Positions 38,765 through 50,360 of a stretch of DNA of 64,000 bases are shown piece after piece. Both the position numbers and the translations under genes were made by a program. Each line of letters starts with the position of its first letter. Position 1 is the stretch's first letter. The DNA comes from R-RK-3 sp963842775 (GTDB lineage: Bacteria > Pseudomonadota > Alphaproteobacteria > Rhizobiales > Rhodomicrobiaceae), in the NCBI GenBank assembly GCA_963842775.1, contig CAWJHQ010000002.1, forward strand, positions 124,001 through 188,000. Direction: 5' to 3'. The notes under the pieces are model-generated. The model made no database searches, was not told where the DNA came from, and saw nothing but the letters and a program-made list of their open reading frames with translations.

Positions 38765-39802
38765 ATGGCGGACGAACGTGCCGAAATGAAAGTGAGCCTG
38801 CGGGACGTCGCCAAGCAGGCCGGCGTCTCGCCGATGACGGTATCGCGCGTCATCAACAACGCGGTTTCCGTGCGCCAGGAAACGCGCGAGCGGGTCGAGA
38901 AGGTCATCGCCTCCCTGGGTTACATCCCGAACCGCCTCGCCCAAGGGCTGATATCGCAGCGCACCGGCACGATCGGCCTCATCATTCCGGACGTGGCCAA
39001 TCCCTTCTTCGCCCTCGTACTGAGAGCGGCGGAGATAACGGCGCGGCGGGAGGGCTACCGCCTTCTCGTCTGCAACACCGAGGGGGATGTCGGCCTTGAG
39101 CGGGATTATATTCACAATCTCATCTCGCATCAGGTGGACGGATTGATCATCGCCCCTGTCGGCGACCGCTCGCGCAGCGGGCTGCTTCCCCTCATCCGCC
39201 GCAAATATCCGCTGGTGCTGCTCGACAGATCCGCCGAAGGCATCGAATGCGACCTGGTGCAGGGCGACAGCCTCGGCGGGGCGCAGCGGCTCGTCCAGCA
39301 TCTCATCGCCATAGGGCATCGCCGGATCGCCATGATCCTGGGGCCGGACGACGTGTCCACCACGCGGGAGCGGTATGCGGGATATTGCGAGGCCCTGAAT
39401 ACGGCGGGGCTGCCTCTCGATCGCGACCTGATCGCGGAAACGACCGTCGATCTGCCGGGGGGCTATCGCGCCATGCAGCAGATCCTCCGTCTCGATGAGC
39501 GACCGAGTGCGATCTTCGCCGTCAACAACATGACGGCGCTCGGGGCGATGCAGGCGCTGCGCGAGCAGGGCTTGAGCGTTCCCGAATCCGTCGGGCTCGT
39601 GTGCTTCGACGATGTCGAGCATCTGGCCATCCTTGCCCCGTTCATGACGGTGGTCGACCAGCCCGCCGAGGCGTTCGGGTCCATGGCCGCGCAGATGGTG
39701 CTGGAGCGCATTGCCCGGCGGGCGAATGAGAAGCCGCGCCTGGTGCGGCTGCCGACGAAGCTCATCGTGCGCGTTTCCTGCGGTGTCGGGTTGGGGCGGT
39801 AA
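38765..39802 (+). CDS. LacI-family transcriptional regulator of importer C
   Basis: Repressor of 345 residues. Helix-turn-helix SLRDVAKQAGVSPMTVSRVI with the hinge helix AQGLISQRT, then effector domain segments GLIIPDVANPFFALVLRAAE, GLIIAPVGDRSRSG, LIAIGHRRIAMILGPDDVST, PSAIFAVNNMTALGAMQALR and LVCFDDVEHLAILAPFMTVV. It is divergent from the xylF-like gene, with the palindrome between them. ATG 38786 (MKVSLRDV) is an alternative start that gives the usual family N-terminus. Confidence 0.93.
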   Translation: MADERAEMKVSLRDVAKQAGVSPMTVSRVINNAVSVRQETRERVEKVIASLGYIPNRLAQGLISQRTGTIGLIIPDVANPFFALVLRAAEITARREGYRLLVCNTEGDVGLERDYIHNLISHQVDGLIIAPVGDRSRSGLLPLIRRKYPLVLLDRSAEGIECDLVQGDSLGGAQRLVQHLIAIGHRRIAMILGPDDVSTTRERYAGYCEALNTAGLPLDRDLIAETTVDLPGGYRAMQQILRLDERPSAIFAVNNMTALGAMQALREQGLSVPESVGLVCFDDVEHLAILAPFMTVVDQPAEAFGSMAAQMVLERIARRANEKPRLVRLPTKLIVRVSCGVGLGR

Positions 39803-39914
39803 ACAGCTGGCAGCTCGACGTGACCGGCCTGAAAGCCGCCTCCGACGAATTGCGGCGCCGGTGGAGCTGGCCTATCCTGGCTCGCCTCCAGCGCATCGAA
39901 CTCGGTCCGACACA

Positions 39915-40817
39915 ATGGATGACTTCACGACTGCCGTAATCGATACAGGCGAGACCAGCATCTTCGTGCGCTCATGCGGTTCGGGGCCGCCAATCCTCCT
40001 GCTGCATGGCTTTCCGCAGACGCATTTGATGTGGCGCGACATCGCTCCATTGCTCGCACGCGACTTCAGTGTCGTCTGCGCGGATCTTCGGGGCTATGGG
40101 CGCAGCTTCTGTCCGGCCTCCACCCCGGATCATGCGCCCTATGCGAAACGCGCCATGGCGCAAGACATGGTAACCGTCATGGAGCGGCTCGGATTTCCGC
40201 GTTTCTCGGTTGCCGGGCATGATCGGGGCGGCCGCGTCGCCTACCGGATGGCGCTTGACCATCCGGACCGCATCGAACGGCTTGCCGTTCTCGACATCCT
40301 GCCGATCGAGACCGTCTGGGAGCGGGCGGATGCCAGATTGGCGCTAGGATATTGGCCTTGGTCGCTGCTGGCCCAGCCTGAGCCGCTGCCCGAGCGCATC
40401 CTGGAAGCCGCCGCCGAAGCGATCGTCGACAATGCCCTCGGCGGATGGGGGTCTCCATCGAACATGTTCCCACCGGAGATTCGCGCCGCCTATGTGCAGG
40501 CGCTTCGCGATCCGGGACACGCACATGCAATCTGTGAGGAGTACCGGGCTGCCGCGACGATCGACCGCGAGCACGACAGGGCGGACCGCGCGCGCGGGCA
40601 CCGGATCGCCTGTCCGCTTCTGGCGCTGTGGAGCGCGCAGGGACCGCTCGATAGCTGGTACACGGAAGAGGGCGGACCGATCGCGCTTTGGCGAGCCTGG
40701 AGCGATGATATTCAAGGACACGCTGTGAAAGGCGGCCATTTTTTCCCCGAAGAGGCTCCCAGGGAAACCGCCGAAGTTCTTAGCCGCTTTTTCGGCGGCG
40801 CAGGCCGCGAGCGGTGA
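39915..40817 (+). CDS. Alpha/beta hydrolase, haloacetate dehalogenase type
   Basis: Soluble hydrolase of 300 residues. The oxyanion motif HGFPQTHLMW, then RGYGRSFCPAS, YAKRAMAQDM, and the nucleophile elbow GHDRGGRVAYRMALDHPDRI with Asp103 followed by Arg104 and Arg107, and GGHFFPEEAP with the catalytic His. Asp plus the two arginines is the pattern of fluoro/haloacetate dehalogenases, which cleave carbon-halogen bonds. Halide-pocket residues cannot be verified by eye, so esterase or epoxide activity remains possible. Confidence 0.8.
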   Translation: MDDFTTAVIDTGETSIFVRSCGSGPPILLLHGFPQTHLMWRDIAPLLARDFSVVCADLRGYGRSFCPASTPDHAPYAKRAMAQDMVTVMERLGFPRFSVAGHDRGGRVAYRMALDHPDRIERLAVLDILPIETVWERADARLALGYWPWSLLAQPEPLPERILEAAAEAIVDNALGGWGSPSNMFPPEIRAAYVQALRDPGHAHAICEEYRAAATIDREHDRADRARGHRIACPLLALWSAQGPLDSWYTEEGGPIALWRAWSDDIQGHAVKGGHFFPEEAPRETAEVLSRFFGGAGRER

Positions 40818-40847
40818 TGGACGGCTTTCGCTCTTCCCAAAATCCGC

Positions 40848-43433
40848 TTAGCCCGACCGTCTTATCTCACTGTCGGCGGGTGCGGCGACAGCCGGCACGC
40901 TCAGCACGCGATGGATTTCGTGGATAAGCGCTCTCTGTTCGATCGGCTTGGATGCATAACCGGTCATGCCGATGGAAAGCAGGCGCTCCTTGTCGCCATT
41001 CATCGCATCTGCGGTCAATGCAATGACGGGAATGTCACGCCAGGAGGTCTCAGCCGCGCGAATGTGCCTGATCGTTTCCGTGCCGTCCATGACCGGCATG
41101 TGAACGTCCAGCAGCACGAGATCGAATTGCCGTTCGGCAAGACGATCCAGGGCCTCCTGGCCATTCGCGGCTTCCGTGACAACCACCCCGCTTGGAACCA
41201 GCAGCAGGCGCGCGACACTGCGATTTATGGCATTGTCGTCCACCAGCAGGATTTTCAGCCCCTGCAACGCCGCGGTGCGCAAACGGTTTTCCTGGCTTAA
41301 CACCGGAGTGGGAGCCACTTTTGGCGATGACGCCACAGACGCGCGGAAATTGAGGGTGAATGTGCTTCCGGCGCCGAGCTGGCTTGTCACCGTGACGTCT
41401 CCGCCCATCATGCGGGCCAGCTTCCTCGAAATCGCAAGGCCGAGGCCGGTGCCGCCATATTGACGCGTCGTCGATGCGTCCGCCTGTGAAAATTCCGAGA
41501 ACAATCTCGCGGCCGCTTCCTCGCTGATCCCGATCCCCGTATCGCTGACGGCGACGCTGATCATGCATTCATCGGCGTCGACCGCCTCGTGACCGACAGA
41601 GACGGTTACGCCCCCGGCCTTGGTGAATTTGATCGCGTTGGAAATCAGATTCGCCACGCATTGATGGATGCGGACATAGTCGAATTTCAACATTTTTGGA
41701 ACGCGATCGTCGATCTTGACGGACAGTTCGATCGATTTTTCCAATGCGCGCGGCAGGAATAATTTATGCAAATGACGGAAAACGCTCTCGATTTCTGCGT
41801 CCATCGGCAGGATGTCCAGCTTTCCCGCTTCGATCTTCGACAGGTCGAGAACATCGTTGAGCAGGGTCATCAGCGTCTGCCCGGAGTCCAAGATCGTTCT
41901 TACGCGCTCCCGCTGAGATGCGGTGAGCCGTTCATTCTCCAAGACCTGCGCCATCCCCAATATGCCGTTCAGCGGTGTGCGGATTTCGTGGCTCATATTG
42001 GCCAGAAATGAAGATTTCGCTTCGTTCGAAGCCTCCGCGGCCGCCGCCGCGCGCGTCAGATCATCCTGCGCGTCGCGAAGGCGGCGCACCATAAGCTCGC
42101 TCTGTTCCTCCGCCCTGCGCTGCTGCGTGATGTCTCCGTGCGTTGCTACCCAGCCGCCATCGGGCATCGGCCTGTGATGGATTTCGAAGACGCGCCCATT
42201 CTTCAATTCAACGATCGTGTCGGTTGGCTTGTCCGTCACGGCAACCTCATTTCGCCAGGCGTGGTATTCCTCCTGAGACATGGCGGGAAAGCTGCCGATC
42301 TCATGCCTGAGATGGATGATCTCACGCAAAGTCGTGCCGGGACCGACGGATGCAGGGTCAAGATTATACATATCGAGGTAGCGATTGTTGCAAATGAGCA
42401 ATCGCTGCGCTCCGTCGAAAAAGCATAATCCCTGAGATATATTATTGATTGCTATGTCAAACTGAAGATTCCGCTCGTGAAGCATCAGTTTTTGCTGCTC
42501 GACGATTTCGAGCTGCTCTTTAAGCTGAGTATGAAGCACTTCGCTTTCGGTGATGTCGTCATGGGTGGCTATCCATCCGCCGCCGGACATCGGCCGGTGA
42601 TGAATGACGAACACACGGCCGTTTGTTTGCTTGACGATGGTATCGGACGATTGGTCGGCGATCAGCAGAGCGTTCCGCGAGGCGTAAAATTCATCGCTCG
42701 ACATCGCGGGAAGGCTGCCGGCCTGGTACCGCAGTTCAATGATTTCGCGCAGGGTCATGCCGGGGCGGATCGCTTCCGGCCGCAGATTATACATCTCCGC
42801 GAAGCGATCGTTGCAGACCATCAGGCGCTCGTCCTTGTCAAAAAAGCATAGGCCTTCCGACATGTGGTTCAGCGCCGCGTCGAACTGCAAATTCCGCGCC
42901 CGCAATTGCTCTTGCTGTTCTTTGACGAGTTCGTATTGCTGCTTAAGCTGCCTGTGCAGGGTCTCCCGTTCGGTGATGTCCTCGTGGGTCGCAATGCCGC
43001 CGCCGCCGGGAACCGGACGCGAGGCGTAGGCGATGATGCGCCCGTCGGAGAATTCGTGAATTGCGTTGGATATCGTCACCGGAGCCGTAACGAGCTCCTT
43101 CACATAGTCATCGGAACCGGCCGGGACTTTCAGGCCAAGCGCCAGGCGGTGCTGGATCAGTTGCGCGATCGGGGTTCCAGGCTTCACCTGCTCCAAGGTG
43201 AGGCCGTAAATTTCCCGGTATCGCTGGTTGCAGAAAACCACCTCCCGCTTGTCCGAGAAAAGGATGATCCCCTGGTCGAGTTTGTCCATCGCGCTGAGTA
43301 ACGGGGCGCGGCAATGGTTTTCCAAGCGGCGCAACAGGAAGCGTAAACCAATGATCCCGGCTGCGACACACAACGCCGTGATCGCGAGGATAATCAATGG
43401 CTGATAACCGACCTCGCCGAGCACGGCACGCAC
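40848..43433 (-). CDS. Hybrid sensor histidine kinase with three PAS repeats
   Basis: Membrane-anchored hybrid kinase of 861 residues: one N-terminal helix (PLIILAITALCVAAGIIGLR), three tandem PAS domains of the PAS-7 type (about 47-160, 182-300, 322-440) each ending in a GG-[WI]-[AV]-ATH-x-DIT motif and joined by Gln/Glu-rich coiled coils, then the dimerisation domain with phospho-His482 (MSHEIRTPLNG), ATPase motifs (NAIKF, DTGIGI, GGTGLGLAI) and a C-terminal receiver with Asp776 (LLDVHMPVMDG). No separate HPt or DNA-binding partner adjoins it. The kinase core is strikingly close to that at 57180. Confidence 0.93.
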   Translation of the reverse strand: MRAVLGEVGYQPLIILAITALCVAAGIIGLRFLLRRLENHCRAPLLSAMDKLDQGIILFSDKREVVFCNQRYREIYGLTLEQVKPGTPIAQLIQHRLALGLKVPAGSDDYVKELVTAPVTISNAIHEFSDGRIIAYASRPVPGGGGIATHEDITERETLHRQLKQQYELVKEQQEQLRARNLQFDAALNHMSEGLCFFDKDERLMVCNDRFAEMYNLRPEAIRPGMTLREIIELRYQAGSLPAMSSDEFYASRNALLIADQSSDTIVKQTNGRVFVIHHRPMSGGGWIATHDDITESEVLHTQLKEQLEIVEQQKLMLHERNLQFDIAINNISQGLCFFDGAQRLLICNNRYLDMYNLDPASVGPGTTLREIIHLRHEIGSFPAMSQEEYHAWRNEVAVTDKPTDTIVELKNGRVFEIHHRPMPDGGWVATHGDITQQRRAEEQSELMVRRLRDAQDDLTRAAAAAEASNEAKSSFLANMSHEIRTPLNGILGMAQVLENERLTASQRERVRTILDSGQTLMTLLNDVLDLSKIEAGKLDILPMDAEIESVFRHLHKLFLPRALEKSIELSVKIDDRVPKMLKFDYVRIHQCVANLISNAIKFTKAGGVTVSVGHEAVDADECMISVAVSDTGIGISEEAAARLFSEFSQADASTTRQYGGTGLGLAISRKLARMMGGDVTVTSQLGAGSTFTLNFRASVASSPKVAPTPVLSQENRLRTAALQGLKILLVDDNAINRSVARLLLVPSGVVVTEAANGQEALDRLAERQFDLVLLDVHMPVMDGTETIRHIRAAETSWRDIPVIALTADAMNGDKERLLSIGMTGYASKPIEQRALIHEIHRVLSVPAVAAPADSEIRRSG

Positions 43434-43566
43434 CTATACACCCCTGCAAAGCGAGTACGTTATCAAGAAGCGCTTTACGTCGGATTAATGTTGGTGGTGT
43501 GGGCGGGATTTAGCCTGTATTTCCAGGCCTTTGGCGATGGTTACGCTGGCTGTCGCCACAAGATTG

Positions 43567-44808
43567 TCATGCGATCGTGCCGCTTTCGCGCAGCGCCGCA
43601 ACTTCCTCTTCGGCAAAGCCGAAATCGGCCAGTATCCGGTCGGTGTCTTCGCCCGTGATCGGCGCCCGGCGGCGAACACCGCCCGGCGTCCTGGACATGC
43701 GGATCGGCGTATTGGCGATGGTCAGCGGCCGATGCGCGCCGGGATGCTCGACCTCGACCAGCATGTTGCGCGCGGCGAAATGCGGATCGGCGAAAATATC
43801 GTCGGCCTGGAACACCGGCCCGAACGGCACCTTGTTGCCGAAGATTTCGATCAGATCCTGCTTGGTTCGCGCCGCCGTCCATTCGCTGATGAAATCGACG
43901 ACCTCCTGACGACGCTCCATGCGCGCGGCATTGGTGGCATAGCGGTCGTCATGGGCGAGTTCCGGCATGCCCATCGCGACCATGAGCGGTCCCCAGAACT
44001 CGTCCTTCGGCACGCCGATGCTGACATAGCCATCCTTCACCGGGAACAGGCCGAATGGACAGACCAGCGGATGATGGTTGCCCTCGGTCGCCGGCGGCAC
44101 GCCCGTGACGCTATATTGGAACACCAGCCGCTCGCAGACGGCCAGAACGCCGTCCACCATGGCGATGTCGACGAACTGCCCCTCGCCCGTGCGCTGCGCC
44201 CGCCAGCAGGCCGAGGCGATGCCGAAAGCGAGGAACATGGCCGGCATGATGTCGCCGACGCCCGGCCCGATCTTGGTCGGCGCGCCGCCTTTGGTGGTGC
44301 TGGTGATGCCCATGATGCCGCCCATCGCCTGGGATACCGGGTCGTAGGCCGGCCAGCTCGCATAGGGACTTTCACCGCTGCGCGCGTCGCCGAAGCCGCG
44401 CAGCGTGGCGTAGACGAGGCGCGGATTGATCTCCGCCAGCGCTTCATAGCTGAGGCCCAGCCGCTCCATGACGCCGGAGCGGAAACTCTCCATGAGGACA
44501 TCGGCCTTGGCGACGAGCCGGCGCAGCACCTCCTTGCCGGCCTCCTGCTTCAGATCGATGACGATGGATTCCTTATTGCGGCCGGTCGAGGCGAAATAGG
44601 CGCCATAGCCGCCATCCTCGCGCATGAGACTGCCCGTGGGATGTGGACCGATGTCCCTGGCATTGTCCCCGGCTGGCGGCTCGACCTTGATGACACGCGC
44701 GCCATGGTCAGCGAGCATCATGCCCGCAAAGGGGCCGGCCAGCATCATCGTCAGGTCGATGACCGTGAGGCCATCCAGCGCGCCTTTCGGCGCTGCGTCA
44801 TCGTTCAT
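43567..44808 (-). CDS. CaiB/BaiF family (class III) CoA transferase
   Basis: Cytosolic enzyme of 413 residues that moves CoA between acyl donors and acceptors. Motifs: VIDLTMMLAGPFAGMMLADH, GARVIKVEPPAGDNARDIGP, STGRNKESIVIDLK, ESFRSGVMERLGL and PAYDPVSQAMGGIMG with the catalytic Asp156. The acceptor (carnitine, formate/oxalate, a succinylated aromatic or other) cannot be told. No dehydrogenase or acyl-CoA gene flanks it. Confidence 0.92.
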   Translation of the reverse strand: MNDDAAPKGALDGLTVIDLTMMLAGPFAGMMLADHGARVIKVEPPAGDNARDIGPHPTGSLMREDGGYGAYFASTGRNKESIVIDLKQEAGKEVLRRLVAKADVLMESFRSGVMERLGLSYEALAEINPRLVYATLRGFGDARSGESPYASWPAYDPVSQAMGGIMGITSTTKGGAPTKIGPGVGDIMPAMFLAFGIASACWRAQRTGEGQFVDIAMVDGVLAVCERLVFQYSVTGVPPATEGNHHPLVCPFGLFPVKDGYVSIGVPKDEFWGPLMVAMGMPELAHDDRYATNAARMERRQEVVDFISEWTAARTKQDLIEIFGNKVPFGPVFQADDIFADPHFAARNMLVEVEHPGAHRPLTIANTPIRMSRTPGGVRRRAPITGEDTDRILADFGFAEEEVAALRESGTIA

Positions 44809-44928
44809 CGATCGATCCGTCGCGCTCGGGATGGAGCTAAGTTTACGCAGATTTATGGTGGCGATCCAAGCCTACGGGGCTCAGCTAGCCCCGTTGTGGC
44901 AACAGCCTTGGCCTTGGGGCAGTGAAGC

Positions 44929-45486
44929 TCAGGCCCCGGCCAAAGCCTCCGGTCCAGCATACACGTCGCGCTTCAGCACACCGACATATGGCAGGTTCCG
45001 GTAGCGCTGGTTCCAGTCCAGGCCATACCCGACAACAAAAACGTCCGCGATTGAAAAACCCACATAATCGACGTCAACGGGTGTTCCTCGCCTGGAGGGC
45101 TTGTCCAGGAATGTCGCCACCTTTAACGAGGCCGGAGCACGCTGACCCAGACTGCGCAGCACATAGGAGAGGGTCAGGCCCGTGTCGATGATATCTTCGA
45201 CGACCAGGACATGTCGTCCCTCGATAGGGTCATCCAGGTCTTTTGTCAGACGGGTCTCGCCCGACGATTGATGTCCGGCATAGGAAGCAACCCCCATGAC
45301 ATCGAGTGAAAGCGGACAGTCCATCGCGCGTATCAAATCAGCAAAGAACGGAATGGATCCCCTGACAATAGTGACCAGATGTGGGTATCGGTCGGAATAG
45401 TCGTGGGTTATCTTCTCGCCCAATTCCTTCACGCGCTGCTGCACCTGTTCCTGTGTGAAAAGAATGCGTTCCACATCGTCATGCAT
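44929..45486 (-). CDS. hpt: Hypoxanthine(-guanine) phosphoribosyltransferase
   Basis: Purine salvage enzyme that makes IMP/GMP from hypoxanthine/guanine and PRPP. From ATG 45486 it has 185 residues, the family length: DDVERILFTQEQVQQRVKEL, LVTIVRGSIPFFADLIRAMD, the PRPP-binding loop VLVVEDIIDTGLTLSYVL and VPFVVGYGLDW-like FVVGYGLDWNQRYRNLPYVG. The frame stays open to ATG 45567, but the extra 27 residues do not look like the family. Base composition is more AT-rich than in the flanking genes, which may point to a different origin. Confidence 0.92.
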   Translation of the reverse strand: MHDDVERILFTQEQVQQRVKELGEKITHDYSDRYPHLVTIVRGSIPFFADLIRAMDCPLSLDVMGVASYAGHQSSGETRLTKDLDDPIEGRHVLVVEDIIDTGLTLSYVLRSLGQRAPASLKVATFLDKPSRRGTPVDVDYVGFSIADVFVVGYGLDWNQRYRNLPYVGVLKRDVYAGPEALAGA

Positions 45487-45959
45487 TGGATGCTGCAGCA
45501 TACCGTCGTTCGCACTCCCCACACCGCTAGCTTCTAGCGCACTGACGCATTCACTTCGTTCATGCATCAGCGCCCTAGCTCTTTGTTATGCATCAATTTT
45601 GCCAAACTCCGGCTGTAGCCTCCGTTTGGATCGATGCACTAGCGCAGATGCTCACAAACAAATGCGTATCGCTATGCGATTACGCCTAAAACTGCCTTCC
45701 TTATAAGGGCGGACGCCCCTTGTGAATAGGGCTCTCAGCTATCCCAGCCATAGGGCGTCTGTTGGCAACTCCACCCTCCGAAGTTGAGATGCGCAATCCC
45801 CAGAGGCCACCAGCCTGGGGACTATCCACAGGCGGGGCGCCGCCAGGCGGTTTGCGCCTGTACTGGGGCAGGGCCGCCGGATAGGCTTCCCGCAAGATCA
45901 TTCCGACTCGCTTTCCGTCGCCCCACTGATCGTCACGCCCTCGAACCGCAAAGCGTCCA
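45487..45959. other. Divergent intergenic region between hpt and recQ
   Basis: About 470 bases with no convincing gene. It must carry both promoters. A short inverted repeat, AAGGGCG-GAC-GCCCCTT, lies at about 45703-45721. Palindromes or operators of known type were not seen. Confidence 0.5.
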
Positions 45960-47808
<1,849 letters not shown>

Positions 47809-48087
47809 CCGCAAGGCGTCTCGGGGCGGATGCGCAACGGTGATGTCTGAAGAAGGTCGAGGCGCCCTGAACCGCCCATTTTGCAACAATTTCAGCTCGT
47901 AGGAGTTTTGTTCCTCGATCCAACCGTAGGAGATCTGCACGGTGAGTCGTTGCATCGCTTCATGTCACGTTCAGCTCAATCCGGTATGATTTGTTACAGT
48001 TTTGCCCGGAAAACCCCGGTCATGTTCGTGAAAGCCGCTCCGCCCGTTCGTTTTGCTGCGTCGGGATAGCGCATTTTTGGTTGCCAA

Positions 48088-49077
48088 ATGCTAGGAAACT
48101 CGTCGTCGTTCTCCCTCATCTCGGTTGTACTGCCGGCTTTCAATGAAAGCGAGGCGCTGCAAAGGGTCATCCCCGCTGTCGTCGATACGCTGAAGAGCGA
48201 AACGATCGAGATCATCGTCGTCGACGACGGCAGCACCGACGGTACGCGCAACGCCATCATGTTCCTCAAGAGCCGTTGGCCGATGCTGCGCTATGTGCGT
48301 TTCTCGCGCAATTTCGGCAAGGAAGCGGCCCTGTCCGCCGGGTTGCGCGTGGCGCGCGGCGACGCGGTCATCCTGATGGATTCAGACGGCCAGCATCCTC
48401 CGGCTCTCCTCACGACGTTCCTGGAAAAATGGCGCGAAGGCTTTGAGGTCGTCTGCGGCGTGCAGGTGAGCCGCACCGACAGCGCGATGATGAGGCTGGC
48501 AAAGCGCATCTACTACCGGCTGATGGAGACCGGCAGCTCCATTGTCATTCCTCCGGATGCGGGCGATTTTCGTCTGCTTAGCCGCAATGTCGTCGATGCC
48601 ATCAATGCCATGCCGGAGCGCAAGCGTTTCATGAAGGGCCTGTATGCCTGGGTCGGATTCCGAACCGAGATGATCCCCTTTGCGGCCGCGCCGCGCGTCG
48701 CCGGCACAAGCAAATTCGGCTGGCTCCAGCTTTTCAAACTCGGCCTGACAGGCGTGACCGCCTTCACCATCGCGCCGTTGCGGATCGTATCGATCCTGGG
48801 CTTCATCATTTCGGTGTCGTCATTCCTGTTCGGCAGCTATCTGCTGGCCGAGTTCTTCCTCATCGGCAATCAATTGCCCGGCTGGGCGACGCTTGCTGTG
48901 GGCATGACGTTCTTTTCGGGCTTGCAGCTCTTGGCGCTTGGCTTCATCGCGGAATATATTGCCGGCATGTACGAGGAACTGAAGCAGCGCCCGCTTTACA
49001 TCATTGCCGAGGATACCGCGCTGCCGGCGGCCGCCGTTTCGCTCGTGCCGCCCGAACCGGCGGTATTGGGACGATGA
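48088..49077 (+). CDS. Polyprenyl-phosphate glycosyltransferase, GtrB/DPM1 type
   Basis: Family 2 glycosyltransferase of 329 residues that transfers a sugar from a nucleotide donor to undecaprenyl phosphate at the inner membrane. Motifs: SVVLPAFNESEALQRVIPAV, EIIVVDDGSTDGTRNAI, FSRNFGKEAALSAGLRVARG, VILMDSDGQHPPAL (D-x-D type) and GTSKFGWLQLFKLGLTGVTA, then two C-terminal membrane helices. It overlaps the GtrA gene by four bases; together they form a lipid-linked sugar synthesis and flipping pair. Confidence 0.9.
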   Translation: MLGNSSSFSLISVVLPAFNESEALQRVIPAVVDTLKSETIEIIVVDDGSTDGTRNAIMFLKSRWPMLRYVRFSRNFGKEAALSAGLRVARGDAVILMDSDGQHPPALLTTFLEKWREGFEVVCGVQVSRTDSAMMRLAKRIYYRLMETGSSIVIPPDAGDFRLLSRNVVDAINAMPERKRFMKGLYAWVGFRTEMIPFAAAPRVAGTSKFGWLQLFKLGLTGVTAFTIAPLRIVSILGFIISVSSFLFGSYLLAEFFLIGNQLPGWATLAVGMTFFSGLQLLALGFIAEYIAGMYEELKQRPLYIIAEDTALPAAAVSLVPPEPAVLGR

Positions 49078-49541
49078 GCTTGGCATATTTGCAAAGCCAT
49101 CCGCTGCGGCGCGAACTGACGGGGTTTCTCGCGGTGGGCTGCGCCGCGGCACTCACACATCTAACCGTCGTGACGATCCTCGTGGAGGCATTCGGCTGGG
49201 CGGCCCTCATGGCCAATGTCGCGGCATTCGGCGTGGCGTTTTTCGTGAGCTTCAGCGGCCATTCGCAGTTCACCTTCCCCACCGATCCCGCCTCGCTGAG
49301 CTCGGCAAGGCTGCGGTTTTTTTGCGTGGCGTTCTCGGCCTTCGTCCTCAATCAGAGCGCTTTTGCGGCCGGCCTGCATGTCTTCGGGGAGCGGTATTAT
49401 CTGCCTATCCTCTTTTGCGTGCTGCTGCTTGTCGCGACGGCTACCTATCTGGCGTCGAAGCGCTGGGCGTTTGCGCGCGGCAAGGCATTTGCCAGCAAAG
49501 CCGATGCCGGTTTGCATCTTGAAAACGCGGCCCGAAAATAG
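49074..49541 (+). CDS. GtrA-like membrane protein (lipid-linked sugar flippase)
   Basis: A 155-residue membrane protein with four helices of the GtrA/DPMS1 family (PF04138): RELTGFLAVGCAAALTHLTV, MANVAAFGVAFFVSFSGHSQ followed by FTF, the FFCVAFSAFVLNQSAFAAGL helix and ATYLASKRWAFAR. It is thought to move the sugar-phosphate-polyprenol across the membrane. Start ATGA overlaps the GtrB stop. Confidence 0.88.
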   Translation: MSLAYLQSHPLRRELTGFLAVGCAAALTHLTVVTILVEAFGWAALMANVAAFGVAFFVSFSGHSQFTFPTDPASLSSARLRFFCVAFSAFVLNQSAFAAGLHVFGERYYLPILFCVLLLVATATYLASKRWAFARGKAFASKADAGLHLENAARK

Positions 49542-49550
49542 CGACGGCGC

Positions 49551-50360
49551 ATGCGGCGGCTGATCCTCAATGCCGATGACTATGCGATGGATGAAGGGGT
49601 GGATCAGGCGATCCTGGCCCTGATTGCGCGGAACGCGGTTACGGCGGCGAGCGCCATGGTGCTGTCACCCCGCTGGGCGGAGGCCGCCGGCGAGATCAGG
49701 CAGATGAATGCCGATTGCGGGCTCCACCTGGACCTGACCAGCGAATTCGCCGCGACGAAACGTATCGCCCCGAGCCTCTCCGCTTTGATCGCGCGAGCCT
49801 ATGCGGGCCGGCTGGACTCAGCCGCCATCCGCGATGCGATCGAGGCGCAGCTCGACCTGTTCGAACGCGCGCTCGGCCGCCCGCCCGATTTCGTCGATGG
49901 ACACCAGCATGTCCACCAGCTCCCCGCCATCCGCTCGCAATTGATCGACGCGCTGCAGCGCCGATATGGCGCGGACGCCGCCAAGATCGGCATTCGCATC
50001 TGCGCGCCGCGCCGCTGGCGGGGAGCGAAAGCGCAGCTCATCGGTGTGCTGGGAGCGGCCCCGACGGCAGGGCTGGCCCGCGGCGCCGGCCACGCGGTTA
50101 ACAGCGATTTTCTGGGAGTGTACGGCTTTTCGCCGGATGCGGATCTGCCGCTATTGTGGCGGCAGTGGCTGACCGGCATGCAGGGCGACATGCCGCTTGC
50201 TATGTGCCATGTCGCAACTGCGTCGGGCCGGAGCACGATCGCCGACCCGATCAGAGCCGCGCGTGTAAACGAGTTTTCCTGGCTGGCCAGCGGCGCCTTC
50301 CAGAATCTGCGCGCCGAACTTTCGGTGACGCTAGATCGGTGGCCTCGCGGCAGCCAGTGA
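49551..50360 (+). CDS. YdjC/ChbG-HpnK family carbohydrate deacetylase
   Basis: Metal-dependent deacetylase of 269 residues, PF04794 family. RRLILNADDYAMDEGVDQAI holds the metal/catalytic Asp pair, GLHLDLTSEF a metal His, and PDFVDGHQHVHQLPAIRSQL the second histidine cluster. Family members remove acetyl groups from N-acetyl sugars, for example in chitobiose use or on glycolipids such as hopanoids. Here it follows GtrB and GtrA by nine bases, so an N-acetylated lipid-linked sugar is the likely substrate. It converges with, and overlaps by 30 bases, the gene on the other strand. Confidence 0.88.
   Translation: MRRLILNADDYAMDEGVDQAILALIARNAVTAASAMVLSPRWAEAAGEIRQMNADCGLHLDLTSEFAATKRIAPSLSALIARAYAGRLDSAAIRDAIEAQLDLFERALGRPPDFVDGHQHVHQLPAIRSQLIDALQRRYGADAAKIGIRICAPRRWRGAKAQLIGVLGAAPTAGLARGAGHAVNSDFLGVYGFSPDADLPLLWRQWLTGMQGDMPLAMCHVATASGRSTIADPIRAARVNEFSWLASGAFQNLRAELSVTLDRWPRGSQ

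Noticed and set aside
43531..44925. 464-codon plus-strand open frame
   Set aside because: Antisense shadow of the CaiB-type CoA transferase, which has clear family motifs.
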